Assembly: GCA_040768845.1 (NCBI GenBank)
Contig: JAXGME010000008.1
Span: 62,001-126,000, forward strand
Direction of reading: 5' to 3'
Origin: JAEZHK01 sp040768845
GTDB lineage: Bacteria > Bacillota > Clostridia > Christensenellales > Aristaeellaceae
DNA length: 64,000 bases
Shown piece by piece: positions 1 through 7,991 of the stretch; positions within the stretch are counted from its first letter, which is position 1, and each line of letters starts with the position of its first letter. The position numbers were made by a program, and so were the translations under genes. A model generated the notes under the pieces. It had not been told where the DNA came from and did no database searches. It saw nothing but the letters and a program-made list of their open reading frames with translations.

Positions 1-5
1 CCGCC

Positions 6-35
6 TTGAAAAACCCGCCCCATCCGGGGTATAAT
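6..35 (+). promoter_or_regulatory. Sigma-A promoter of the ROK gene
   Basis: TTGAAA at 6-11 and TATAAT at 30-35 are separated by 18 bp. They lie upstream of the ATG at 117, so the open frame reaching back to position 6 cannot be the true start. Confidence 0.65.
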
Positions 36-116
36 CAGTGGAAACGCGGTGACGCTCCGGTTTTGCGGACTGCCGCGCCGCCGGGCGCGGCAAATCCTTG
101 GGCAGTGGGGGTACGT

Positions 117-1331
117 ATGAGCGAGTCCATCATCGAGACCCGAAAATACTATAAGCGCAACAAGATTCTCAACCTGATCCGCACCTGCGGGCGCCTGTCC
201 CGCTACGACATCAAAAAGATGACCTCCTACAGCATGGCCACGGTGCTGGGCGTCATCGACGAACTGCTGGAAAAGGGATACCTCTACGAGGAGGAGAGCA
301 GCGACGGCCACGTCGGGCGCAAGCCGACGTGGCTGCGCATCAACCCGGAGTTCGGCAGCTTCATCGGCGTGGAATTCAACGCGACGCGCATGAACTGCGC
401 GATGCTGGGCTTCTGCGACAACGTAATGGGCAGCGCCTCCCGCGTGATCGACCCCGGCGACAGCTCGGAGGACGTGCTGGAAAAGCTGGCCGGACTGATC
501 GAGGAAGTGCTCCGGGCCCACAGGCCCAACCAGCTCTTCGGCATCGGCATCGGCCTGCCCGGCTACTATGACAGCGAGCGGGGCGTCGGGCTGGAGTACG
601 CCTTTATCAAGGCGTGGCGCAACGTGCCCGTCAAGGCCTTCATCGAGGCGCGGTTCCAATGCCCCTGCTACGTGGAAAACAACGTGACCGCGATGGCCAT
701 CGGCTACAAGCACCGGAAGCTGCCGCCCGGATACACGGACGACTTTCTGTTCGTCTCCATCCGCAATGGCGTCCGGCTCGTCCCGGTGATCAACAACGAG
801 CTCTTCCTCAGCAACAAGGGCTACGCCGGGCAGCTGGGCCACACCAAGGTGTACGGCAGCAACCGGCTGTGCACCTGCGGCCGGCGGGGCTGCCTGAACG
901 CGGAGGTGTCCGACGTGGGCCTCCGGGTCAAGCTGATCGAGGCGGCGCTGGCGGGAGGGATGCCCGCCCTTCTGGCGCGCGTCGGCGGCGACTATACGAG
1001 GATCGGCGTCGGCGCCTTCGTGGACCTGGCCCTCGAGGGGGACCCGTCCGCCCTCCGGCTCCTGGGCGAGACGGCCGAGTACCTGGGCCAGTCGCTGGGC
1101 GTCATTCTGGACATCCTGGCGCCGCGCCACATCGTGCTCTACGGCGAGCTGATCCGCGCGGGCGACGCGTTCATGGGGCCGCTGCGCTCGGCGCTGGAGC
1201 GCAACGCGATCCCGGACAACTTCGAGCACCTGACCGTGATCCCCTGCGAGTGCGACGAGAGCATGGGCGCGTACGGTGCCGCGGCCCTGGTGATCAACCG
1301 TCAGTTTGAGTTCCTGAAGGAAACAATCTAG
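117..1331 (+). CDS. ROK-family transcriptional regulator
   Basis: A 404-residue ROK repressor, expected to bind DNA and respond to a sugar. Residues ~1-75 form a winged helix-turn-helix (start MSESIIETRKYY). The rest is an actin-like sugar-kinase fold with an IGIGLPG phosphate-binding stretch and the ROK zinc site seen as H-(x)n-CTCGRRGCLN. The ATG at 117 sits in GGGGGTACGTATG and follows the promoter at 6-35. It converges on an FGGY kinase gene, so it may control that sugar locus. The ligand cannot be read from sequence. The last codon lies in the end of the repeat at 1330-1491. Confidence 0.88.
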   Translation: MSESIIETRKYYKRNKILNLIRTCGRLSRYDIKKMTSYSMATVLGVIDELLEKGYLYEEESSDGHVGRKPTWLRINPEFGSFIGVEFNATRMNCAMLGFCDNVMGSASRVIDPGDSSEDVLEKLAGLIEEVLRAHRPNQLFGIGIGLPGYYDSERGVGLEYAFIKAWRNVPVKAFIEARFQCPCYVENNVTAMAIGYKHRKLPPGYTDDFLFVSIRNGVRLVPVINNELFLSNKGYAGQLGHTKVYGSNRLCTCGRRGCLNAEVSDVGLRVKLIEAALAGGMPALLARVGGDYTRIGVGAFVDLALEGDPSALRLLGETAEYLGQSLGVILDILAPRHIVLYGELIRAGDAFMGPLRSALERNAIPDNFEHLTVIPCECDESMGAYGAAALVINRQFEFLKETI

Positions 1332-1491
1332 TAGTCCACGAAGTCCAAGAACCGATGATAGGGCGCAGAGATTTTTCTGCCCGGCACGGAGCCGGAGCGC
1401 AGGCGTAGCAGCGCTACGTCAAGCGGAGAGCGACACAGCCGGACAGGAAAAGATCCAGCCATAGCGCGGGAATTGGGCTTCGCGGACTACT
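1330..1491. repeat. MITE-like element with inverted ends, copy 1
   Basis: An intergenic segment of about 162 bp between the convergent ROK and FGGY genes. Its ends are imperfect inverted repeats of about 25 bp: AGTAGTCCACGAAGTCC at the left, and the reverse complement of AGTAGTCCGCGAAGCCC at the right. A second copy in the opposite orientation lies at 55035-55197. By hand alignment the copies differ at about 14 positions (roughly 90 % identity). No coding frame is evident. A short imperfect hairpin (CTGGTAG-TTCGT-CCACTAG) follows at about 1489-1507. Confidence 0.8.
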
Positions 1492-1504
1492 GGTAGTTCG
1501 TCCA

Positions 1505-2971
1505 CTAGGGCGCTCCGCCGCCGTCAATCGCCCGGACCGCCGCCCGCGCCCGCCGGTAGCGGGTCAGCTTTTCATCGCAGCGCCGCCGGGGCAGGTATGT
1601 GACGCCCTTCGGCACCATCGCGGCGGCAGCTTTTTCGTACCCGGAAAATTCGCCGGACGCGACCGCGCACACCATCGCCAGCCCGACGATCCCGGCGTCT
1701 CCGGAGGCCGCCGCGTCCACCGGCATGCCCAGCACGTCCGCCTTGATCTGCATGTGAAGCGCGGACCGCGAACAGCCGCCGGTGGCCACCAGACGCGCGG
1801 GCGCGGCGCCCAGCGCCGCCAGAAGATCGCAGTTGACGCGCGTTTCCATGCACAGGCCCTCGTGCAGCGCGCGGTACATCTGCGCCTTTGAGGTGCCCAG
1901 CGTCAGCCCCAGAAACGCGCCCTGCGCGCCTGTACCCCGGTCCATCGGGTTTTGCGCCAGATAGGGCAGGAAAAGCGCCGAACCGGCGTCCTCCGCGCAG
2001 GCCGCGTCGAGCTGGGCGGGCGTGGCGCCGTCGCTGAATTTTTCGGCAAACCACCGGAAGCACGTGCCGTAGGTGGGCTGCCCCAGCGTAACGGCGTACA
2101 ACCCCGGCAGAACGAAGGGCTCAAAGCTGAGGGCGCGATCGGCCATGAGGTCGGCCGAGGCGTCGATTTCGCCGCGCCCGGCCAGCACGATCAGGCTTTC
2201 GGAGGACCCCTCCCCCGCCATCACGCCGCCCTTTTCAAACACGCCGGCCCCCAGCGTCGCCGCGCACTGATCGTGGCAGCCGGCGTACAGCGTGAGCCCC
2301 TCGGGCAGCCCCAGCGCGCGCGCGATCTCTCCCCGGACCCTGCCCACCGGCCGGCCCGCGGGCACCACCGGCGCGAGCAGGCCGCGCGGGATGTCAAAGC
2401 GGTCCAGCACTTCGTCGGACCAGTCCAGCGCCCGGACGTCGAGCATCATCGTCCGGGACGCGAGGGAGCAGTCGATGGCGCGCTCCCCCGTCAGAAGATA
2501 GCCCGCGTACTCCGAAACCAGCATGAGCTTTTTCGCGCGGGCCGCCGCCTCCGGGAGGTTTTTGCGGATCCACAGCAGCTTGGGCAGCGAGTACATGGCG
2601 CTTGGCTGCGCGCCGGTCAGCGCGTGAAGCGCCTGCGGGGAAAAGGCGCGGGCGATGTCCTCCAGCTCATCCTCGCCGCGCTCGTCCAGGTAGGTCATGC
2701 CACCGGCCAGCGGCCGGTCGCGCCCGTCCAGCAGCACGAAGGACTCGCCCAGCGACGACACCGCCATCCCGGAGGTGTCCCGCGCAAAGGGCGCGATTTC
2801 CAGGAGCGCCCGCTTCGCGGCCTCCCATACGAGGGCCATGTCCAGTTCCGCCCATCCGGGTCTTTCCATCCGCAGCGGATATTCGCTGCGCGCGATGGCC
2901 CGCACGCCGCGCCCGTCCATTACGGCCGCCTTGCAGCCGGATGTTCCCACGTCAAGGCCGATGTAGCTCAC
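1505..2971 (-). CDS. FGGY-family carbohydrate kinase (xylulokinase-like)
   Basis: A 488-residue sugar kinase of the FGGY/actin-like ATPase superfamily, predicted to phosphorylate a pentulose or related sugar with ATP. The N-terminus GLDVGTSGCKAAV is the phosphate-1 motif. A central YAGCHDQCAATLGAG and a C-terminal VATGGCSRSALHMQ match the adenosine-side motifs. The start is GTG at 2971 behind AAGGGGGG. It lies 20 bp after the aldolase gene, so kinase and aldolase probably act in sequence (phosphorylation, then cleavage). The substrate is not determinable; xylulose is only the nearest well-known case. Its TAG stop abuts the repeat at 1330-1491. Confidence 0.85.
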   Translation of the reverse strand: MSYIGLDVGTSGCKAAVMDGRGVRAIARSEYPLRMERPGWAELDMALVWEAAKRALLEIAPFARDTSGMAVSSLGESFVLLDGRDRPLAGGMTYLDERGEDELEDIARAFSPQALHALTGAQPSAMYSLPKLLWIRKNLPEAAARAKKLMLVSEYAGYLLTGERAIDCSLASRTMMLDVRALDWSDEVLDRFDIPRGLLAPVVPAGRPVGRVRGEIARALGLPEGLTLYAGCHDQCAATLGAGVFEKGGVMAGEGSSESLIVLAGRGEIDASADLMADRALSFEPFVLPGLYAVTLGQPTYGTCFRWFAEKFSDGATPAQLDAACAEDAGSALFLPYLAQNPMDRGTGAQGAFLGLTLGTSKAQMYRALHEGLCMETRVNCDLLAALGAAPARLVATGGCSRSALHMQIKADVLGMPVDAAASGDAGIVGLAMVCAVASGEFSGYEKAAAAMVPKGVTYLPRRRCDEKLTRYRRARAAVRAIDGGGAP

Positions 2972-2991
2972 GAGCGCCCCCCCTTTAAGGC

Positions 2992-3858
2992 CTACATCAC
3001 GCAGAGCTCCAGCTTTTTGCAGAGGTAGTCGATCAGCCGGTTCTGCACAAAGGCCGGCATGTCCAGAATGTGCACCGGCATCCGGCGGGCGGGCAGATCC
3101 ATCCCGTACTTCTGGCAGAACGCGTGCACGGCCTCGTAATAGAGCTGGAAGTACTCGGTGCCCACGTTGAATTTGCGTATGCCCATCCGGAACGCCTTGC
3201 GGAGCTGATCGTCCGGAATGCCGCTGCCGCCGTGCAGCACCAGCGGCACGTCGGTGGCCGCCTTGATCTGGGCGAGCCGGTCCAGGTCCAGGCGGGGCTC
3301 GCTCTTGTAGATGCCGTGGGCGCTTCCGATCGCCACCGCCAGCGAGGTGACCCCCGTCTTTTCGCAGAAGTAGGCGGCGACCTCCGGCTTGGTGTACATG
3401 TCCAGCCTGTCCTCGTCCGAATCCGCCGCGAAGCCCACCCGGCCCAGCTCCGCCTCGACGTCGGCGTCAAAGATGCGCGCCGTCTCCACCACCTTCTGGG
3501 TGAGGGCCAGGTTCTCCTCCAGAGGCAGGTTCGACCCGTCGAACATCACCGACCGGAAGCCGTCGCGGATCGCGCCCACGATGTAGCAATAGTCCGAGCT
3601 GTGGTCCAGATGCAGCGCCACCGGCGCCGAAACCGAACGCGCCGCGGCCTCAAAGGCGCCGGCAAAGGCCCGGGGCGCGGACACGTTCTTTTCGTAGCAG
3701 GTAAAGGGGTCCAGCATGACGATGACCGGCTTGGACACCCGCTCGGCGGCTGCGCACGCCGCGTACGCCATGTTGTAGTCGCTGCATTCAAACGCGATGA
3801 TCGCCGTGTTCGCCCGTTCGGCCTCGTTCAGCAGTTTCCTGACGGTTTCAATCGCCAT
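2992..3858 (-). CDS. Class II ketose-bisphosphate aldolase
   Basis: A 288-residue zinc aldolase of the fructose/tagatose-bisphosphate family that cleaves a ketose bisphosphate to dihydroxyacetone phosphate and an aldehyde. The metal-ligand motifs are LHLDHSSD, GSAHGIY and LHGGSGI. ATG at 3858 is preferred to ATG at 3873 because the AGGAGGGG ribosome site lies between them. It heads an operon with the FGGY kinase and has a consensus promoter at 3928-3956. The opposite neighbour is an RpiR regulator that likely controls it. Fructose versus tagatose specificity cannot be assigned. Confidence 0.87.
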   Translation of the reverse strand: MAIETVRKLLNEAERANTAIIAFECSDYNMAYAACAAAERVSKPVIVMLDPFTCYEKNVSAPRAFAGAFEAAARSVSAPVALHLDHSSDYCYIVGAIRDGFRSVMFDGSNLPLEENLALTQKVVETARIFDADVEAELGRVGFAADSDEDRLDMYTKPEVAAYFCEKTGVTSLAVAIGSAHGIYKSEPRLDLDRLAQIKAATDVPLVLHGGSGIPDDQLRKAFRMGIRKFNVGTEYFQLYYEAVHAFCQKYGMDLPARRMPVHILDMPAFVQNRLIDYLCKKLELCVM

Positions 3859-3927
3859 GATACCCCTCCTCAAAAGCGTGTTCGCAACAGAATTTCATGT
3901 TTTATCATATTTCCGGTACTTGGTTTC

Positions 3928-3956
3928 ATTATACGCCGCGCGGCGGGCGGTGTCAA
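3928..3956 (-). promoter_or_regulatory. Sigma-A promoter of the aldolase-kinase operon
   Basis: Read on the minus strand: TTGACA (3951-3956), 17 bp, TATAAT (3928-3933), which is a full consensus match. An imperfect dyad AACAGAATTTCATGTT lies just downstream at ~3887-3902 and could be an operator for the divergent RpiR regulator. Confidence 0.8.
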
Positions 3957-3993
3957 CGCCCGTTCGCGTCCCGCGGAAAGGCCGCCGGCGGCA

Positions 3994-4022
3994 TTGACAG
4001 CGCCCCGGCCACCGTTTACAAT
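3994..4022 (+). promoter_or_regulatory. Sigma-A promoter of the RpiR gene
   Basis: TTGACA (3994-3999), 17 bp, TACAAT (4017-4022). It is back to back with the aldolase promoter, the -35 boxes being 37 bp apart. Confidence 0.75.
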
Positions 4023-4068
4023 GATAGTCCCGGCAGGGCCGGAAAACCCGCGCAGGGGAGGATGTCTG

Positions 4069-4938
4069 ATGCAGGAAGACGGCGCCGCCCGCGGCGACTT
4101 TTTTGCGGGCCTGAAAAGCAGGATCAACGCGCTGTCCGCGTCGGAGCAGAAGCTGGCGCGGTACGCTCTTGAGCACCCGGAGCGGGTGCAGGCGATGACG
4201 GGCGCCGCGCTGGCGGAGGCGTGCGGCGTCAGCAAGGCGACGCTGACCCGGTGCGTGCGGCGCCTGGGGTACGCCAGCTACCGGGCGTTTCAGATCGACG
4301 CCGCCCGCGCCGGCTGCGGCGCGGGCGGCGGCATGGCCTATTCGGACATCGGCGACGGGGACACCGCGGAGACCGTCTGCCGGAAGGTGTTTGAAAACGG
4401 GGTGCGGTCGCTGATGGAGACCCAATCGCTGATCGATCCCCAAAAAATGGACGAGGCCCTGAACATGCTGCTGGACTGCCGCGCGCTTTACGTGTTCGCG
4501 CAGGGCCGGTCCGCGGTGGTGAGCAGGAGCCTCGTCAACCGGTTTTACCGCCTGGGCATGCACTGCGTGGAATCCTCCGATCCGCAGACGCAGGCGGTGT
4601 ATTCGTCGCTGGCCGGCCCGGGGGATGTGGTGATCGGGATCAGCACCTACGGCCGTTCGCGCTCGGTGCTGCGCGCGATGGAGCGCGCCAAGGCGGCCGG
4701 CGCGCGGGTGCTCGGCCTGACGAGCTTCCGGGACACGCCCATCAACCGGCACGCCCACTGCGTATTGTGCGCGGTGGCCGACCACAAGACCGGCCGGGAG
4801 TACGAGCCCTCCTGCGAAACCGTGTCCCAGATTCTGCTGGTGGACTGCCTGTACATGATGCTGATCGGCCGCCGCAAGGCGCTGGCCAGGCAGTGCTTTC
4901 TCAAGACGCAGGGCGCCATCGAGGATGAGCGCATATAG
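4069..4938 (+). CDS. MurR/RpiR-family transcriptional regulator
   Basis: A 289-residue regulator: N-terminal RpiR helix-turn-helix (residues ~10-80, with AEACGVSKATLTRCVRRLGY) and a C-terminal SIS sugar-phosphate-binding domain (~115-260, containing VFAQGRSAVVSRS and GISTYGRSRSVL). ATG at 4069 follows GGGGAGGATGTCTG. Such regulators sense phosphosugars. Divergence from the aldolase-kinase operon makes that operon the likely target, by inference from position. Confidence 0.87.
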   Translation: MQEDGAARGDFFAGLKSRINALSASEQKLARYALEHPERVQAMTGAALAEACGVSKATLTRCVRRLGYASYRAFQIDAARAGCGAGGGMAYSDIGDGDTAETVCRKVFENGVRSLMETQSLIDPQKMDEALNMLLDCRALYVFAQGRSAVVSRSLVNRFYRLGMHCVESSDPQTQAVYSSLAGPGDVVIGISTYGRSRSVLRAMERAKAAGARVLGLTSFRDTPINRHAHCVLCAVADHKTGREYEPSCETVSQILLVDCLYMMLIGRRKALARQCFLKTQGAIEDERI

Positions 4939-4953
4939 CGCGCCCTCTCCGCG

Positions 4954-6795
4954 TCACCCGGACACGTCGCCGGTGAGGGTCAGCGCCACGTGGCCGTTTT
5001 CCACTTCTTCCCCGGCGCAAATCAGGCGCGTCGGCCCGGCAGGCACCTGCTCCACGCCGCGATAGCTGATCTGGGAGATTTCGCCGTCGCCGCACAGTAC
5101 GGCGGCGTCCGGCGCGTCGACGAGGAAGCGCACCGCGTAGGGCGCGCCGCTTCGGACGTCCACCGGCCGGTCAAACCGCACCGAGGTGACGCCGGCGGCG
5201 TCCGCCGCGCCCGCTTCCGCCCGGGCCAGTACCGCGCCGGTCTCCCCGTCCACCATCTCCACCCGCACCCCGCCGGGCGCGCCCGACGCGGTGAACACCG
5301 CGCCCCGCACCACCCCGTCCGGCAGCGTGACCGTCTGCACAATTCCGCCCTGTTCCGCCGTGGCGGCCAGCCTCAGCACGTCGGTCGCCTCCCCCTGCCG
5401 CCACAGCACCCGGTCCGCCTGGAGCCAGGCCGGCACGCAGGCCAGCGCGGCGGCGGTGAACAAAAGCACGATGGCCAGAAACCGCAGCGTCGCCGGCGCG
5501 CGCACCGGCCGGACCGGCGCGGCGGAGAAGTCTTCCAGGTTGTAGCGCGGGTGCCGGAAGAAGAAGAGCACCCAGATGACGGCCGTCAGCACCGAGTACA
5601 GCGAATCGACCTTGGTGAAGTGGAACAGCTGCCGCATCGTGACCGGCGCCTGGACGCGTGTGCGCAGAAGCGGCATCAGAATGCCGTTGCGCAGCACTTC
5701 CTGATCCACATTGTCCGGCCATCGGTTGACCACGAACACCACGAACACCACCGCGAACAGCACGTCCAGCCACAAAAACACGTCGCGCCGCTTGCTGACC
5801 ATCGCGCCCAGCGTCCAGAAGGGCACCGCCAGCATCACCCACTGGGGGTTCCACCTCATGACGGTGAACAGCGTCGCGCAGACGCCCGAGCAGAAGTACA
5901 GCGCGTAGCCGATCATCTCCCGCGGGCTGCGCGGCTGGCAGAAGAACGCGAACGCCAGAAGAAAGCACCAGACGACGATCGACGGCTGGATGTTGACCGG
6001 GCCGACCGCCCACTCCATGCCCGAAGGCGCGCCCAGCATCGTAAAATTGAGCACCCCGGAGACGAAGGCGTCCCGGTCCGTAATCAGGTAAAAGGCCGCC
6101 GCCAGCGCGACGGGAACCGCCGAAACCGCGGCATACCGGAAGACCCTGCCCAGGTCCTTCACCCGAAGGAGCAGCACCACCGCGAACAGCAAAATCGCGT
6201 AATACTTGAACGAGGCCGCCAGGCCGAACCAGAGCGCCGCGCGCCGCCAGTCCCCCGCCTCCATGTCCTCCTTCAGGCACGAATGGAGCCCCACCAGCAC
6301 AAACAGCACCGTAAAGCTGTCGTACTGGCCGAACAGAAACTGGCTGTAAAACGCGGCCGGCGCGGTCAGAAACAAAAAAGCGCCGAGCCTCGCCTGCCCC
6401 ATTCCCATGCCGAGCCGGTCCCGACAGATGCGCAGCATCTGCCATCCGCTCAGCAGGTACGCGCCGACGCTCAGCAGCCGGTTCCACATGAGAAAGCCGA
6501 CCGACCAGTCCCCCGCGTACCGGGGCAGCAGCTCAAAAAGCTTCAGCGGCAGGTTCCACACCGCAAACGCCAGGAAGGTGGTGGGCATGTAGTTGGCGAA
6601 ATAGCCGCCCATCGTCGCCCGGCAGGCGCTGTAAAAGTCGGTAAAATGACCGTTCAGGTATTCCAGGGAGTGCTGCGCGGTGATGCCGATGTCACTATGG
6701 CAAAACAGCAGAAAACAGGCCGCGGCGCACAGGGCGAACCCCGCCCAGTCAAACCAGCGCACCCCCTGTTCACGCGGCGAAGGCGCTTTGCGCAT
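4954..6795 (-). CDS. Polytopic membrane protein, GT-C glycosyltransferase-like
   Basis: A 613-residue membrane protein. After a cytoplasmic start it has about eleven hydrophobic segments, with acidic and aromatic loops near the first (HFTDFYSACRATMGGYFANY) as in lipid-linked-sugar-dependent GT-C enzymes. A ~120-residue extracytoplasmic C-terminal domain is predicted to be beta-rich. ATG at 6795 behind GGGGGAGGATATC is chosen over the upstream in-frame start. It follows a GT2 gene by 49 bp in a polysaccharide operon, so transfer of a sugar outside the membrane is a reasonable role. No signature residue proves it. Confidence 0.6.
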   Translation of the reverse strand: MRKAPSPREQGVRWFDWAGFALCAAACFLLFCHSDIGITAQHSLEYLNGHFTDFYSACRATMGGYFANYMPTTFLAFAVWNLPLKLFELLPRYAGDWSVGFLMWNRLLSVGAYLLSGWQMLRICRDRLGMGMGQARLGAFLFLTAPAAFYSQFLFGQYDSFTVLFVLVGLHSCLKEDMEAGDWRRAALWFGLAASFKYYAILLFAVVLLLRVKDLGRVFRYAAVSAVPVALAAAFYLITDRDAFVSGVLNFTMLGAPSGMEWAVGPVNIQPSIVVWCFLLAFAFFCQPRSPREMIGYALYFCSGVCATLFTVMRWNPQWVMLAVPFWTLGAMVSKRRDVFLWLDVLFAVVFVVFVVNRWPDNVDQEVLRNGILMPLLRTRVQAPVTMRQLFHFTKVDSLYSVLTAVIWVLFFFRHPRYNLEDFSAAPVRPVRAPATLRFLAIVLLFTAAALACVPAWLQADRVLWRQGEATDVLRLAATAEQGGIVQTVTLPDGVVRGAVFTASGAPGGVRVEMVDGETGAVLARAEAGAADAAGVTSVRFDRPVDVRSGAPYAVRFLVDAPDAAVLCGDGEISQISYRGVEQVPAGPTRLICAGEEVENGHVALTLTGDVSG

Positions 6796-6844
6796 GATAT
6801 CCTCCCCCATCCCCCGTGGCATTGGATCGGCCGCCCGGCGCGGA

Positions 6845-7813
6845 TCACGCCACGGTAGTCTTGCTTTCCTGGCTGTCGCCGCTGTCAAAGTTGATGCGCT
6901 CCTCCTCGACCACCAGCGGGCGGCGCATCACGCGGGTGTTGATGCTCATCACGTACTCGCCCAGAAGGCCGATGAAGAACAGCTGTACCGCGCCCAGCAG
7001 GAACATGCCGATCAGGATGGGTGCCTGCCCCGCGGCAAAATCCTGCCAGCGCACGAGCTTGAGCACGAGATATGCGATGGCCGCCGCCATGCTCAGGCAG
7101 GACAGGATGAAGCCGCCGATCGTCGCGACGCGCAGGCCGCTCTTGGTGTAGGAGGTGAAGCTGAGCATCGCCGCATCGTACAGGCTGTACCAGTTGTTGT
7201 GGGTCTTGCCGCCGCGGCGCCTGTTCTGCTCGTAGGGGATTTCCTTGCGCTTGGGGCCCAGCTCCGCCACGATGCCGCGGATGAAGGGCGTCGGGTCGTC
7301 CAGCTGGCGCAGCACGTCCACAAAGCTGCGGTCGTACAGCCCGAAGCCGGTGAAGTGCTCGATCTGCTCCACGGCCGACATCTTCTTGATCAGCTTATAG
7401 TACACGGAGCGCAGGAAGTAGAGCACCCTGTTTTCCTTGCTGGTGGTTTTGATGGCGGAAACAATCCGGTAGCCGTTCTCCCACTCCTCGAGAAATCTGG
7501 GGATCATCTCCACAGGGTCCTGGAAGTCCGCGCAGATCGGGATCACGCAATCGCCGCTGGTCTGGCAGATCGCGTAATAGGGCGAATTGAACTGGCCGAA
7601 GTTTTTGCTGTTGAAGATGGCCTTGACCTTCCGGTAGCGCTTGCACAGCCCGCGAATCAGCGGCCTGGTTCCGTCGGTGGAGCAATTATCGATGATGAGC
7701 ACTTCGTGGTCATACTGAGGCAGCTGCTTCAGCTGCGCAAGCACCGCCTCGCAGATGGGCACGATATTTTCCTCTTCGTTATAGCAGGGAATGACAATGC
7801 TGACCTTTTTCAC
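6845..7813 (-). CDS. GT2 family glycosyltransferase (polyprenyl-phosphate sugar transferase type)
   Basis: A 322-residue GtrB/DPM1-like enzyme. The N-terminal GT-A domain starts VSIVIPCYNEEENI, and ADFQDP occupies the usual acidic metal-binding position. Two hydrophobic helices near residues 225-290 anchor it to the membrane. The family moves a sugar from a nucleotide donor to undecaprenyl phosphate, which would supply the GT-C-like protein encoded next. The start is GTG at 7813, overlapping the stop of an epimerase remnant (GTGA), so translation was once coupled to that gene. Confidence 0.85.
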   Translation of the reverse strand: MKKVSIVIPCYNEEENIVPICEAVLAQLKQLPQYDHEVLIIDNCSTDGTRPLIRGLCKRYRKVKAIFNSKNFGQFNSPYYAICQTSGDCVIPICADFQDPVEMIPRFLEEWENGYRIVSAIKTTSKENRVLYFLRSVYYKLIKKMSAVEQIEHFTGFGLYDRSFVDVLRQLDDPTPFIRGIVAELGPKRKEIPYEQNRRRGGKTHNNWYSLYDAAMLSFTSYTKSGLRVATIGGFILSCLSMAAAIAYLVLKLVRWQDFAAGQAPILIGMFLLGAVQLFFIGLLGEYVMSINTRVMRRPLVVEEERINFDSGDSQESKTTVA

Positions 7814-7923
7814 GGTTCTATCCGCTCCTTAACCCAATCCACAGTCCTTTGTAGGCCCTCGTCAAAAGACACCGACGGAGTGAACCCCGTATCGCGCGCG
7901 AGGTGGAAATATTCACGCCCGGA
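7810..7923 (-). pseudogene. C-terminal remnant of an NAD-dependent sugar epimerase/dehydratase
   Basis: The frame encodes about 37 residues ending GLQRTVDWVKERIEP, with GFTPSVSFDEG before it. This is the typical C-terminus of extended-SDR nucleotide-sugar epimerases and resembles the end of the neighbouring CDP-glucose dehydratase (ALVRTVDWARA). The frame is closed upstream by TAG at 7924-7926 and has no start or Rossmann fold, so the 5' part has been deleted. A 12-codon frame (7964-7929, MEEQIRDYEES then stop) sits just upstream behind GGGGGAA and may be the other edge of the deletion. Confidence 0.65.
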
Positions 7924-7991
7924 CTATGTCAGCTTTCTTCGTAGTCCCTTATTTGTTCTTCCATAACGCGTTCGAGGGGTTCCCCCGCCTG

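Noticed and set aside
1332..1504. tRNA-like or rRNA fragment as the source of the repeated element
   Set aside because: No cloverleaf, no T-loop motif and no CCA end; the inverted ends explain it better.
4990..6858. A 622-codon plus-strand frame opposite the GT-C-like gene
   Set aside because: The product is rich in Arg, His and Gln with no hydrophobic segments, typical of antisense reading; the minus-strand product has clear membrane helices.
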